Of a stretch of DNA of 64,000 bases, positions 26,125 to 39,200 are shown one piece after another (position 1 is the first letter of the stretch; each line of letters starts with the position of its first letter). The position numbers and the translations under genes are program-made. Below the pieces are notes generated by a model. The model saw nothing but the letters and a program-made list of their open reading frames with translations, did not search any database and had not been told where the DNA came from. The DNA comes from Antedon mediterranea (taxonomy: Eukaryota > Echinodermata > Crinoidea > Comatulida > Antedonidae): NCBI RefSeq assembly GCF_964355755.1, contig NC_092677.1, positions 18,508,101 to 18,572,100 on the forward strand. Direction: 5' to 3'.

Positions 26125-29100
26125 TTATATCGTTTCATCTTGCTTTGTTGGAGCAGCTACGACATTAGTTATGAATGATCTTTTTGACTCTTGCCATTTT
26201 CTGAACCAAAAGTCGAGTGCTTCCAAAAATGTTAACAAACTTGCTCCAAAGAACAGTCCTAATGCGCCTCCAATATCACCTGTTAAAAACAAAGTACGTA
26301 TATAAAAATAGAATCCCCATTTTGTAAATATGATTTTATAAATCATAATATAACTGATCATCAACTTGAAATAATGTTTAAGAAGAGATTTAATATTGTA
26401 CACTTGTTTATTTTTTTGTCTTGTTTATTATTTATTATATACATTTTTTTCTATCATTCGTTCAAAACATTTCTATTTAAACAAGAAAGCCCCATTTATT
26501 ATTACATTAATACCAGGCCTATATTTTTAAGAAGTAAGTATAATAATATATTATAAGTATTTTATTTTTTCTTGCTCCTTTCTATGTTAATGTCATTTAC
26601 CATTATTGTTGTTATTTTATGTTGCGAAAGTAGAAAGCCTAAAAGATCATGTCTTACAAATCAATGAAAATACATCATAATCTTCTTGTTCCGTTATTGT
26701 TTCTAATTCCAACGTTTTGTAAAACACCTCAACCTTAACGAGATTTGATCTACGAAAATAAAAATAATTAATAATTTGTGAGGCAAGTTCTAATATTAAA
26801 GTCATCTGCTTATATCTTCGTACTATTTTAAATTCAACACCTTCAACTCCATACCCTTCTGGAATGAGTATTTGTTATTACACCAAAAATGCAATCTGGA
26901 GAAATAGCTAAACATGAATATACATACATATCATAAGGCGATGACGTAGAAAGAGACTTAACTACAAAAGCAACACTTTCTTCAACTATTGACAGTAACA
27001 GTATTATCTACAAACTTGTCATACCTCATGTAATCAACTGCTAAATCCGTTCCTTGTCGAAAAGTCAACACACGCTGCGCAGTAGTCAAGGTGAAGTTAC
27101 GAGTATCATTGTAAAATAGGCTAACAAATGTCGATGTTGTGAAATTAAGAAAGTCAGTAATATTATTTTGGTCGAACTGGACAGACTCGTCTAAAACGTT
27201 CCAATACAGAGGATCCGCACTACTTAATATAGTACCTTTAATAATAGCCGTCTCCACATTGCTGCTAATTGCTGATCCCCATTCCGTTGTCATGTTATCA
27301 ATGTGATACAATTCGTAGTATACTTCGTTACATAGAAACCGGACAATAGCTGCTATTGTATCCTTCGCAAATTCTGTCATATATTGTTTGTAACGTAGAA
27401 GGTCGGTATTTAGATAATACAATGCCTTCTGAACAGCCATATTAATAACAGTGCCATGATTATCCAAAAAAGTGTCAATTGATCTGAAAAACTCTTTCCT
27501 AAAATAGTACCCAAATATCAAATATCGTATTATTTTAGGTTTTATTCATAATACTCACTCTTTCATTAAATAACACTCTTCTCCCCCCATTATCTAAACT
27601 GTGAAAATGTGTGCAACACAATCACTCAATAACCTCTGACTCAGGAAAAATGTTTGAGAGGTTGTATCTTGATGGATGAAAAATGGAAAATAAGAGGGAA
27701 AGGTACTAGGCTTACAGTTGCAAGTAATAATACCAAAAAGCAAATAATTGTTGACTTAAATCATTTAAGTAAATTTGAAACTATGGTTGAATCTTCTCTT
27801 CTAATTAACTGCCAGTCTTTGTCTGAATTGTCTATGACACGAGAGGCTCATTAATAATTCACGACCAAAAACAAACGCTGAGGCCTATAAGTCGAATATA
27901 TAGTCAATTTTCAACTCACGAAAAATGCTCTTTTACTTACCATATCTCATCACCTAATCCACTGGCAGAGTATTCATAGTTTTCCATCGTCTCCAGCGTT
28001 AACGGAACTATTGCGGATGGAAAAACTGAATTCGATGATGAGTAACTGAATTCTTCTGTTGTGCACGGTTGTACACATGATGGACATAATCTAAATCTAG
28101 ACTCAGTAAAGTGCACTGCAAAAAAAAATTGTGCATCATAATATTACATTATTGCGAGACAAGGTTTAGTTTTTGTAAATGTATTTTTTGTATTCTAAAC
28201 AACGCGTTATGACGATTTTGGCTGTCGGAAAGTATCTTAATTTACACTCAGACTTTCTTGGCTTATATTGTGTTTAAGTATGTTTAAAAAATGTTTTTTT
28301 TAATACATAGCTACTAAAATGATCAATCATGTTGTTATGGCTTTTGAAGTCAGTAACATTCTTTTGGTAGAACTGGACAGACTCGTCTATGAAATAATAA
28401 TGGACAAAATGTATCTTTAATCAATATAAAAATGTAAATTTAAAAATAAATTCTTTGCGGTCAGTCGTTTCAATGATTGATGTCTGATGGTAGGATTAGA
28501 AATAGTGACATTTAGAGAGAAGTCTTTGTCTAAAAGTGTTCATAAATTATCTTGAATCACAACTTTACATTTAGCTGTAGTTATAGTTTATACAGATATA
28601 TTAACTCTCCAACATTTTTGGAATATTTGTAAAATTTACAATTCAACCCTAACCAAATGTACTGACCAAATTTCTTATTGTAACATCTTGTAAGTGAGTA
28701 TGGGCTACACAGAGGATAATTTTCTTTACCTGGTAAAACAAAAAACAGAACAACAAATTAACTGGCTAAACTAATACAAATGTAAACCACATTTCAGAAT
28801 ACCAACACTCTGGAAGAAGGCCAACGTGGTATACTACAAATTGCCAACTATCATAGGAATATTTAGTAATACAGCATCTCATTTGTATAACATGTGGTGC
28901 CTGTATCAGGTTAATAATTATGTTATGGTATATAATACTAGGGGATGCATGTGAAACGCATGTAATGTTGTATTACCAAATATTCATATGATACTGGAGA
29001 AACCTAGATAAAGCACCAAGAGTCGAGTGAAAGAGGCACAGCTTTTGTGGAAATAATTTGGTGATACGTAAACAAGTGTGGTGGTATAATAACAACGTCA

Positions 29101-32100
29101 ATGGTTTTATAAAATAGCCTTTTTCTTATAGCTGAAACTCACTCTTTGTTTAAAAAAAAAAATAAAACTTTTCTTTACCCGAAAAAAGGCATGGAAACTG
29201 CACTAAAATAAACTTACCATAAACGTAGAATGTCTTGCAACCACATCGTTTATACATTTCGTCAGCTTCGCAATCTAGAAAGCACTGTGTCCGAGAATAG
29301 TTCATGTCTGGATTGCAGTCATTTGATCGCTCAAGTATTTCTTTCTGTCAATGAATTGGGAAAAGGAAGTCAAACCCTACCTTCAAGTGTTATTTAAAAT
29401 GAAAGAGATATGTGTATATTTTAATCCTTCAATAAATAATAGTTACCTTGTGTTTCTTTACGGCTACGGTCGTGTGGATTCCAGGTGATAATTGGATTCC
29501 GGTTGCCGTGTGACTGTCAGGTAAAGCATTCTGTGCATGCAACACCATGTTAAACCCAATGCTCTCTCGTGGAGCTGCAACGTATTCAGATCCTTGAGCA
29601 TTTAATATTAAATTCAAACCATGATTGGCGCCTATACAGAAACAAACACAATCATTATGCTACTGCCATTACATTTTTTAAAGAAGAATTGACTACGGTC
29701 AGGGACCGAATTATGTTAGAAATTATACTTTGTTTATGAAATATTACCCAAGACGATGCAAATAATAGGCATAGGCCTACCACATAATGTTTTTTTTAAA
29801 GAAATCCGGCTTACAGTCACGCTTCATTATATCAACTAGAGGGTGAGCTCGCTTCGCTCGCTCCCCCTCTAGGAAGTGTAGACGATGGTTCTCGGAATGA
29901 TAAGGTTCTCCTTATACGTTTTCTGTCGGTTACCATTATTGAAAATGCTTGACATTCGTAAAACTAAACTACTTTGTTTCCCAGTGTTTTAGATGATTAA
30001 TAACATTTTGAAGTATAGTTTTTATTGTTTGGTAGGGCCCTTTGAGGAGGCGGAGGCCATTTGAGGGAGGTGCTTATTCGAGGAAAATATGTTACATTTT
30101 TTAGTTTTAATAATATGGTAACATTTATAATCAAATGAAATCCTCTAATAGATATGAAAACTGGTAAAAAAAAAAAACAAATGCTTGGTAAATTGTAGAT
30201 AACAGTGCGGTGAATTCTACTACAAATAGTATAATTGTGTTATTATAAATATGTGGATGGACGTTTATTAGATAGTTGGGTTGGGGGAGGGTTATTATTC
30301 AAAGTGATGTTTTATAGGAGAGGCGTTTATTCAAATGAATACCATCCTAATAATTATTAATACATTATTTAATTTAATCATCTTTTGAAACTAACTGCCG
30401 TGACAGAATGGGCCCAAGAAAGAAGACATTACGGCTTGCAACATGCGCAGACATCTTGGTCCTAACGGGACACAGGAAGATAGCCTACAGTTATTCCTGC
30501 AAGCTTACTCAATAAAACTCAGCTATCGGGATTTCACTCGAAAAATGTCTTATCATCAAATCTCCCTATGTAATTTTACAATACTATTCCCCACAATATA
30601 TTCTGATTCTTTTAATATTTAATTTGATCTTTATTAATTTGCAGTATAATTTCTATTATTTAACTACTGTACATTCACACACGCGCGGTATGTTTTAAAA
30701 TAAACAAAAAACTGAAATGGCTATGACTAATGGCCAACTTCCAGTCCTACTATCTTATTTTTTTTTTCGTCTTCCAAAGGGACACTGTATTGATTGATGG
30801 AAAGTGCCTGTTTCCAGTCACCTTTAGGGTCAAATCTATTATTTCAAATGCTCCCTTGTGTATAAAAGAGAGAAAATATTTAAGCCAGGTTGTTGCAAGG
30901 TGAACTTTTCTTAAACCCGGAAATTACTTTGACCGGGAAGAATTGAAATTGAGATGAAAATCTAATGTTGAAATCATAAATTGTGTTAAAAAACTCTTTA
31001 TAATATCTTCCTAAGATAGAAATATGGAACAATAGCGTCGCTGTGAACACTAATGTTATCAAATCTACGTTTCGCGGTACATCTCAGATAGATAAGGTAG
31101 GTATCCAAGGCGGAGATTTGTACCGAAGTTTTTGCATTGTGCTCGCCTATGTCAGAATTAACCATAATTTATATATAGATATATCACTTTTACCCAAATG
31201 CTACAAAATCGTATCCTGTGAAATTGTCAAAACGTCCTACTAAAAATACGTCCACCGGAAGTTTTCCATGAGTTTGGTGTTCGATTCATTTGACGTTTAG
31301 GTAAAGCTGTGTCTGGCCTAGCAAATTCGTGCACTGTGCGCATTAAGGATGTTAATTAATTCATTCTTATTGTTGTGGTTTGTTGAGATATTGGGAAGAT
31401 TGTGTTAATTTCTGAAGACACGAATTTACCGTAACCGAAACCAATTTGTAAAACTTATGCACGGGAAAAATCACTCCCTTGATTTTTGTCAATGATATCA
31501 CAAAAAGACAATTATTTTTGAAACACACATGAAGTAAACGCTGGTTTTAACGTTAACGTCATCACTTTACCTTGTGTCAAAACCTGTCAGGTTGTACCAG
31601 TAACTTAAGTCATCATACCCTATGTTTTTTGCACATATGTATTGTAATTTATACTTTAAAAATTAATTGTCTCCACCATTAACTATTTCTTCAGATTTAG
31701 TATTATGCTTTAAGTTGATGTGTATAGTCAAATTGTATTTTTCAGTATACTTTTAGAATGTTTGATGGATGTGTAGTGCAAATGGGCGGGTAAAGGAGGG
31801 GGTAATTTTGTAATTGTTACTATTTTATATTTATGATAATTAGTCTATGTCAACACACTGATTGATTGAAACCCTTTTTATTCTTTTACTCTCTAATCTT
31901 ATTTAATGACCATATTTAACAAACCATTTGCTTCCAATAAATAAAGTAATATTTTTTTTTCTATTCTATTTTTTTTTTTTTTTTGATTTGAAAGATTTCA
32001 ATATTTATTTTATTTGATGTAAAATCTGCAAATCGATCTATTCCCACTTCATCACAACCAATATGTATTTGATGTATGCTATTAATATTAGAAAAGGTGA

Positions 32101-33206
32101 TTTTTTTCAATTTTAATGTTTCCATACCCAAGTATCTCATATTAAAATGCTGTCACGTATAATAAACATTATTATTAATATATAAATTATAAGATAATCA
32201 AGTCTTTTGTTTGTTGGTGAAAGTTACAGTCAGCGATTTTCTTATAACTAACACAGTTGATTGAAAATCAATGTTTAATATACATTTCACTGAGTAGAGA
32301 GTATTTACAATACCTCAGTGTTTAGCCAACAGTACTGAAACAATATCCCTGGTTTGTGATAAGCAACTGCTGTAATTTTCGAAATACATATAATACACAC
32401 GTCACGTACTGTATACTCAAATCAAGGAATGTAATGAAAATAAAATTAAAGTAATAGGCCAAAAGTTACATTGAACAAAAATAACCAACCTCTGTCTTTG
32501 ATCCATCGGTCCGAATCTTCAACAACAAATTGAAAACAGAATCCATAACTTGTTAAAATTGGTCTGAAGTTGTTTGCATTGCACTCTCTATTCTTGAAAC
32601 GACACCTACAAAAATAATTTTGGGTCATAATTCATTCATTCATTGTTTTATTAGGAATACCACAAACATAATATATCTATAGGTAAATAGATAAATTAAA
32701 AAAAAATATTAGTTAATGTAAGAAAGCATTTCATTGTATATGCATTCTTGACACATTAAGTGACACATATGATTGAACGTCATTAAAAAAACAACATGCT
32801 TTCACTACGATTTTTATGCTGCTTCAACGGCAAATTCAAGACATCTTTATAGCGTGCTTTCAACGATCTCAAATTACACTTATTATATTTACACAATAAA
32901 ATTTAACAGTACATGCTGACACATTATTTATTTTAGTCGTATTCAGAAAGTTGGCTCTAAAACAAAAAAATAAATAATCAACAATATCTTTATTTTAATA
33001 TTTTTGTAGCATAGAGGACAAACTATCTGTGCTGTTTTTACAATTATTTTTACATATTCATAAACCATACACAATTAGAGCTGATTATAATGGCAAAAGG
33101 CAAAAAGGCAACTGCATATTTTAGCTGCTTTAAAAACTAATCTTTTTAACTCATTCTTCTTTTTGGAGGGTGGATGGGGGTTTCGTGTTATCTACTATTA
33201 AGCCAA

Positions 33207-33242
<36 letters not shown>

Positions 33243-36200
33243 TCACTGTCCATAACTTGATCGATCAAAACATCAATAAGGAAAAAATGGTACGACTACT
33301 TACATCACTATTGTATCACTAATGTCCGGAGCGTTAGTCGTAATAAACTCTGTAAGATTGTCACTTGTCATGTAGTTTGAACTATTCCCGTTGAAGAAAT
33401 CGTATGCTGGCTCTTTAGCAGTCTCTGTAAGCCCAGCCTCAGGAAACACTACGCGAAGTGAGCTCATACCAAAATCAATGAAGTATAATATACCGCCAAA
33501 TTGTTGGGAAAGTTTGTCAAAACTAAAAGAAAGATAAAGTCTCCATTTTCATCAATTTGTAAATTCAGAAAATTTTGGGGGAAAAATATTAACAACTTTA
33601 TTTGAAAAGGGATACAACACTTCAACAGATTTGTGTATTACCAAAACTATTTAACTTACTTATAAAACTATCTACAAAAGTTATAATTTACTATGATTCA
33701 AAATATTAACTATTTCATTTTCTCTAATTTTACTCGAATGTACTTGCAGCACTTACCCAGCTTGTGCAATTCTACACGCGCATAACGACATGCGATAGTC
33801 AAAAAAAAAAACAAAGAAAAATAACGTAAATAACAGTAATATATAAACCAGAGCAGTAGCTGGCCTAGTGTAAGTACCTGAGTTACAAAAAGTTCACTTG
33901 TTTATGCACATACAATACCAATTAAACATTTAAAAAAGGGGAAAGTGTAAAACTTAGGGGCCCGCGCACGAACATGGATAATTAATGTAAATAAACCAAA
34001 ATAATGCCAATTTCATGTTTAGTTGATGGAAAACCCATTATGTTCGTAAGCATGATCTTTCCAGATAGAAAATTAAAAACTGTATCAGTGAGATGTGTGT
34101 TTTATACAATTTCTTTGATAAATAAAATGGGAAAGAATTTCATCTTCATATTAAGCCCACTTCTGGCATTTTTTTGATAATATTGCATTGTTACTTACGA
34201 AAACATGTTTATGTTGCAAATAGTGATTCCTGGAAATTCAAGTTCATCTTCATTCTGGTACGAAAGTTTAGTATTAGTTGGTCGACTTCTGTATTTTGTA
34301 ATACATTTAAATAACTGATACTGCAACCCGCAAAATGCACAACCGATTAGCAGAATCCATAACAACCTAATCATCAGTTAAAATAAGTTAAAACAATTAA
34401 TATATTTACATCATGGTATAGGTTAAATTTATGTATCTTTATATTATTATTTTTATTTACTGTAAAAGTTGTTTTTCTCTTTCATATGGATATCCTACAT
34501 TTACTTATTCTTTCAAGTATTTCAGTTAAAAATCACACAAATGTGTAATTAAAAATTAATGAAAAACGTTCATAAAACAGTTATAAACAATGGGATTATT
34601 GTTAGATTTATTGGTAGATTTTATAAGAATAATCATACTAGATTTTTTTTACGAAAGTGATAACTTGTCAAAGTTTGATTTTATCAATCTTCATTTTTCT
34701 TTTTTGGGGAAGGAAATCTTAAAATTTTGCTACAATAGTAAAAAAAAATACAATTTTAACATATCTAAATAACGTACATATCGTCCCTAAATAAATTCAG
34801 TTTAACTTAAGAAAACTATATGGAATATAACTATATCAAACCAAATTTAGAATGCAGTAGCTTATTTTTTCCCTATTGTAGTATGAGAAAGGTTCTTCAA
34901 TCAGAGACAAATTACACATAATTATATATTAATAGTCTTCATTTTCTATTTTATTTTGAGTTGTAGGCAATGTTAACGTTTTCAATCATACATTAAAGAT
35001 ATGTATAACGCCTACAATGTAATACCTCAATGTAAAGTGTGTTATTTTAACAAAAACGCAGAGCTGAGGATATCAAGAAGACATAATTCAATCAAACTGT
35101 TAATACAAAACAAGAAAGCCATATCAAGCAGAAGGTTCTATGTTTGAATTTCGCCTTTTCTCATTATCACAGATTGTGCGAGATTTTTAGTTTCTGGCAA
35201 ATACTCTTATATTGAATGTTTTCTCTCACAATCTAAATGAGATCTAAATGTATAACCAATTAATCCCAAGGCATCAAGAACAGTTTTTAAAGAATAATTC
35301 GCGCTCGCAATACTAACGTTATTACAAAATGAAACAATGCACTTGTTCATCTAATTATTGAGTGTGTTGTAGCGGTCTCGAGACTGCCGTACCAGAATGT
35401 TTTTCTTATTATTATTTATATAGCGCTTTTCAAAATTAGTATAAAATGATCAAAGCGCTTTACATCAGCACACCCAACAATGAGTCACTTCTTAGGAAAT
35501 AGATGTGTTTTGAGGGCTTTTTTAAATTTTAAAACCGTGGTTTGTTCCCGGATCACAGACGGGAGTTCGTTCCACATCACCGGTCCAAATTTTGAAAAAG
35601 TATTATTTCCAGAGGTCCGCTTTTTGAGACAGTGATCCAATCTAGTGTGATCTATCTCGGACCTTAGGCCTCTCTTAGCACATCTATACACCCGTAAGAG
35701 ATTGCTCAGATAACAGGGCGCATTATTATTTATACAATTGTAGGGTTCTAGGACACCTACCCCCTAGACAGTTACCCCCCGGATGTTTACCACCCGGACA
35801 ACTACCCCCTTAGGACAACTACCCCCCGGACAACTACCCCCCGGACAACTACCCCCTTAGGACAACTACCCCCTTAGGATAACAACCCCCCGGACAACTA
35901 CCCCCCGGACAACCACCCCCTTAGGACAACTACCCCCTTAGGATAACTACCCCCGGGTAACTACCCCCGGTCAACTACCCCCCGGTCAACTACCCCCCCC
36001 CCCCATCCAAAAGTAGACAAATATATAGGACCGGTTTCTGTAAAAATGAAATCATCTGTTTTTAACGGGTGTTTCGAAACTAGAGACCCGAGACCAGAGA
36101 CTTGACACGAGACCCAATACGAAAAGGGAGACCTATATTTGGGTCTCCCTTTTCGTATATTAGGGTCTCCCTTTTCGTATAGTGTGGTCTCTCTTTTTGT

Positions 36201-39200
36201 ATAGTGGGGTCTCTCTTTTCTTATAGTGGGGTCTCCCTTTTCTTATAGTGGGTCTCCCTTTTCGTATATTTGGGTCTCCCATTTTGTATATTTGGGTCTA
36301 CCTTTCGTATAACTGGGTCTCCTTTTTCGTATATTTAGGTCTCCCTTTTCGTATATTAGGGTCTCCCTTTTCGTATAGTGGAGTCTCCCTTTTCGTATAG
36401 TGGGGTCTCTCTTTTCGTACGTGGGTCTCCCTTTTCGTATATTTAGGTCTCCCTTTTCGTATTTGGTCTCTGGTCTCTGGTCTCGGGTCTCTAGTTTCGA
36501 AACACCCGTTTTTAACCGATTATTCTGTTTAACAGCACGCTAGACCCTAGATGCGCTAGATTTAAAGTACCGTATTTATTGAAAAAACGGCCTGGGCTGT
36601 TTATTGTTTAGGTGGTTTTTAGGTGGACATTTATTGGAAGAAAGTTGTTTATTCAATGGGAGGGGGTATAATCTAATGGAAATAGACGCCGATTATTCCA
36701 TATGATGTTTCATGGGAGTGACATGGTCACCGTTTATTTGAGGGGAATTTATTTAAAGATCGACGTTTATTCGGTGAGTGAACATTGAGGTCAAATATCA
36801 AAAGTGATATTATTCTTCAAGTGTACAAAAATACATATATGACAAATTTGAGACAAAAATTAATTCTTTTAAGACCAGTGGTTATCGAAGCATTGTCCTG
36901 ACGCAAAAATTATTATTATTATTAGCGAACCCAGTCTTTACAGTAAATACAGGGAGTACTATATAATACGTTCGACTATCCTATGATCATGTGTGACAAT
37001 CTTCAGTTTATACCAGGCTATATTTATGTTCAATCTTTTACTTTTGTTTACAATAATGAATAGTAATTCGTCAAAGTAACGAATTAAAATATAGTTATTA
37101 ATTCCTATTATACACTGTTGCAGAGTCAGGTTGTTGAATGGTCTGGGTGGTTAGGGTGTTCTAAAGGGATAGTTTTCTGGGTGGTAATTGTCCGGAGGGT
37201 AATTGTCCGGGGGGTAATTGTTCCTAGGGGGTAATTGTCCGGGGGGTAGTTGTCCAGGGGGTAGTTGTCCTAAGGGGGTTGTTGTCTTAAGGGGGTAGTT
37301 GTCCGGGGGGTATTTGTCCGGGGGGTAGTTGTCCTAAAGGGGTAGTTGTCCTAATTGGGTAGTGGTCCAGGTGGTGGTTGTCCGGGGGGTAGTTGTCCGG
37401 GGGGTAAATGTCCAGGGGGTGAATATCCGGATACGAATTGGAGACATGAAGTAACACTTTAAAAGCGTATCCGGATATTCACCCCCTGGACATTTACCCC
37501 CAGGACAACTACCCCCCGGACAACCACCACCTGGACCACTACCCACTTAGGACAACTACCCCTTTAGGACAACTACCCCCCGGACAAATACCCCCCGGAC
37601 AACTACCCCCTTAGGACAACAACCCCCTTAGGACAACTACCCCCTGGACAACTACCCCCCGGACAATTACCCCCTAGGAACAATTACCCCCCGGACAATT
37701 ACCCCTCGGACAATTACCACCCAGAAAACTATCCCTTTAGAACACCCTAACCACCCAGACCATTCAACAACCTGACTCTGCAACAGTGTATAATAGGAAT
37801 TAATAACTATATCTTAATTTGTTACTTTGACGAATTACTATTCATTATTGTAAACAAAAGTAAAAGATTGAACATAAATATAGCCTGGTATAAACTGAAG
37901 ATTGTCACACATGATCATAGGATAGTCGAACGTATTATATAGTACTCCCTGTATTTACTGTAAAGACTGGGTTCGCTAATAATAATAATAATTTTTGCGT
38001 CAGGACAATGCTTCGATAACCACTGGTCTTAAAAGAATTAATTTTTGTCTCAAATTTGTCATATATGTATTTTTGTACACTTGAAGAATAATATCACTTT
38101 TGATATTTGACCTCAATGTTCACTCACCGAATAAACGTCGATCTTTAAATAAATTCCCCTCAAATAAACGGTGACCATGTCACTCCCATGAAACATCATA
38201 TGGAATAATCGGCGTCTATTTCCATTAGATTATACCCCCTCCCATTGAATAAACAACTTTCTTCCAATAAATGTCCACCTAAAAACCACCTAAACAATAA
38301 ACAGCCAGGCCGTTTTTTCAATAAATACGGTACTTTAAATCTAGCGCATCTAGGGTCTAGCGTGCTGTTAAACAGAATAATCGGTTAAAAACGGGTGTTT
38401 CGAAACTAGAGACCCGAGACCAGAGACCAGAGACCCAATACGAAAAGGGAGACCTAAATATACGAAAAGGGAGACCCACGTACGAAAAGGGAGACCCCAC
38501 TATACGAAAAGGGAGACCCCACTATACGAAAAGGGAGACCCTAATATACGAAAAGGGAGACCTAAATATACGAAAAGGGAGACCCAGTTATACGAAAGGG
38601 AGACCCAAATATACAAAATGGGAGACCCAAATATACGAAAAGGGAGACCCACTATAAGAAAAGGGAGACCCCACTATAAGAAAAGGGAGACCCCACTATA
38701 CAAAAAGAGAGACCACACTATACGAAAAGGGAGACCCTAATATACGAAAAGGGAGACCCAAATATAGGTCTCCCTTTTCGTATTGGGTCTCGTGTCAAGT
38801 CTCTGGTCTCGGGTCTCTAGTTTCGAAACACCCGTTAAAAACAGATGATTTCATTTTTACAGAAACCGGTCCTATATATTTGTCTACTTTTGGATGGGGG
38901 GGCGGGGGAGGTAGTTGACCGGGGGGTAGTTGACCGGGGGGGTAGTTACCCGGGGGGTAGTTATCCTAAGGGGGTAGTTGTCCTAAGGGGGTGGTTGTCC
39001 GGGGGGTAGTTGTCCGGGGGGTTGTTATCCTAAGGGGGTAGTTGTCCTAAGGGGGTAGTTGTCCGGGGGGTAGTTGTCCGGGGGTAGTTGTCCTAAGGGG
39101 GTAGTTGTCCGGGTGGTAAACATCCGGGGGGTAACTGTCTAGGGGGTAGGTGTCCTAGAACCCTTTAAAAGTGATTCTACTTTCAACAGGTAGCCAATGC

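Larger units (their letters stand above)
35742..39164. mobile_element. 3.4-kb near-perfect palindrome (foldback-type element) with minisatellite arms
   Basis: The left arm 35742-37435 and right arm 37466-39164 are reverse complements with only scattered differences, around a 30-nt centre (37436-37465). Outer ends read AGGGTTCTAGGACACC. Each arm contains, from outside in: a C-rich minisatellite built on GGACAACTACCCCC, a nested 441-bp element, about 600 bp of unique sequence, and a second minisatellite block in the opposite orientation. No gene is inside. It splits an L2 LINE, so it is an insertion. No clear target duplication (flanks ACAATTGT and TTAAAAGT). Arms made of tandem subrepeats resemble Foldback elements in other animals, but I do not recognise this family. 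Confidence 0.9.

Noticed and set aside
34590-34772. 60-codon plus-strand ORF in intron 1 of copy B
   Set aside because: Low-complexity hydrophobic and Lys-rich composition, no homology recognised.
36067-36507. CRISPR-like regular repeats
   Set aside because: Units are contiguous variants without unique spacers, and the context is a eukaryotic genome.
37334-37546. ORF rich in Gly, Cys and Pro followed by Thr/Arg repeats
   Set aside because: It is a translation of the palindrome minisatellite across its centre, and the same frame flips composition at the inversion point.
35742-39164. Palindrome as a pure assembly artefact
   Set aside because: The flanking LINE halves continue each other rather than mirroring, and the arms differ at scattered bases. 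Not fully excluded without reads.
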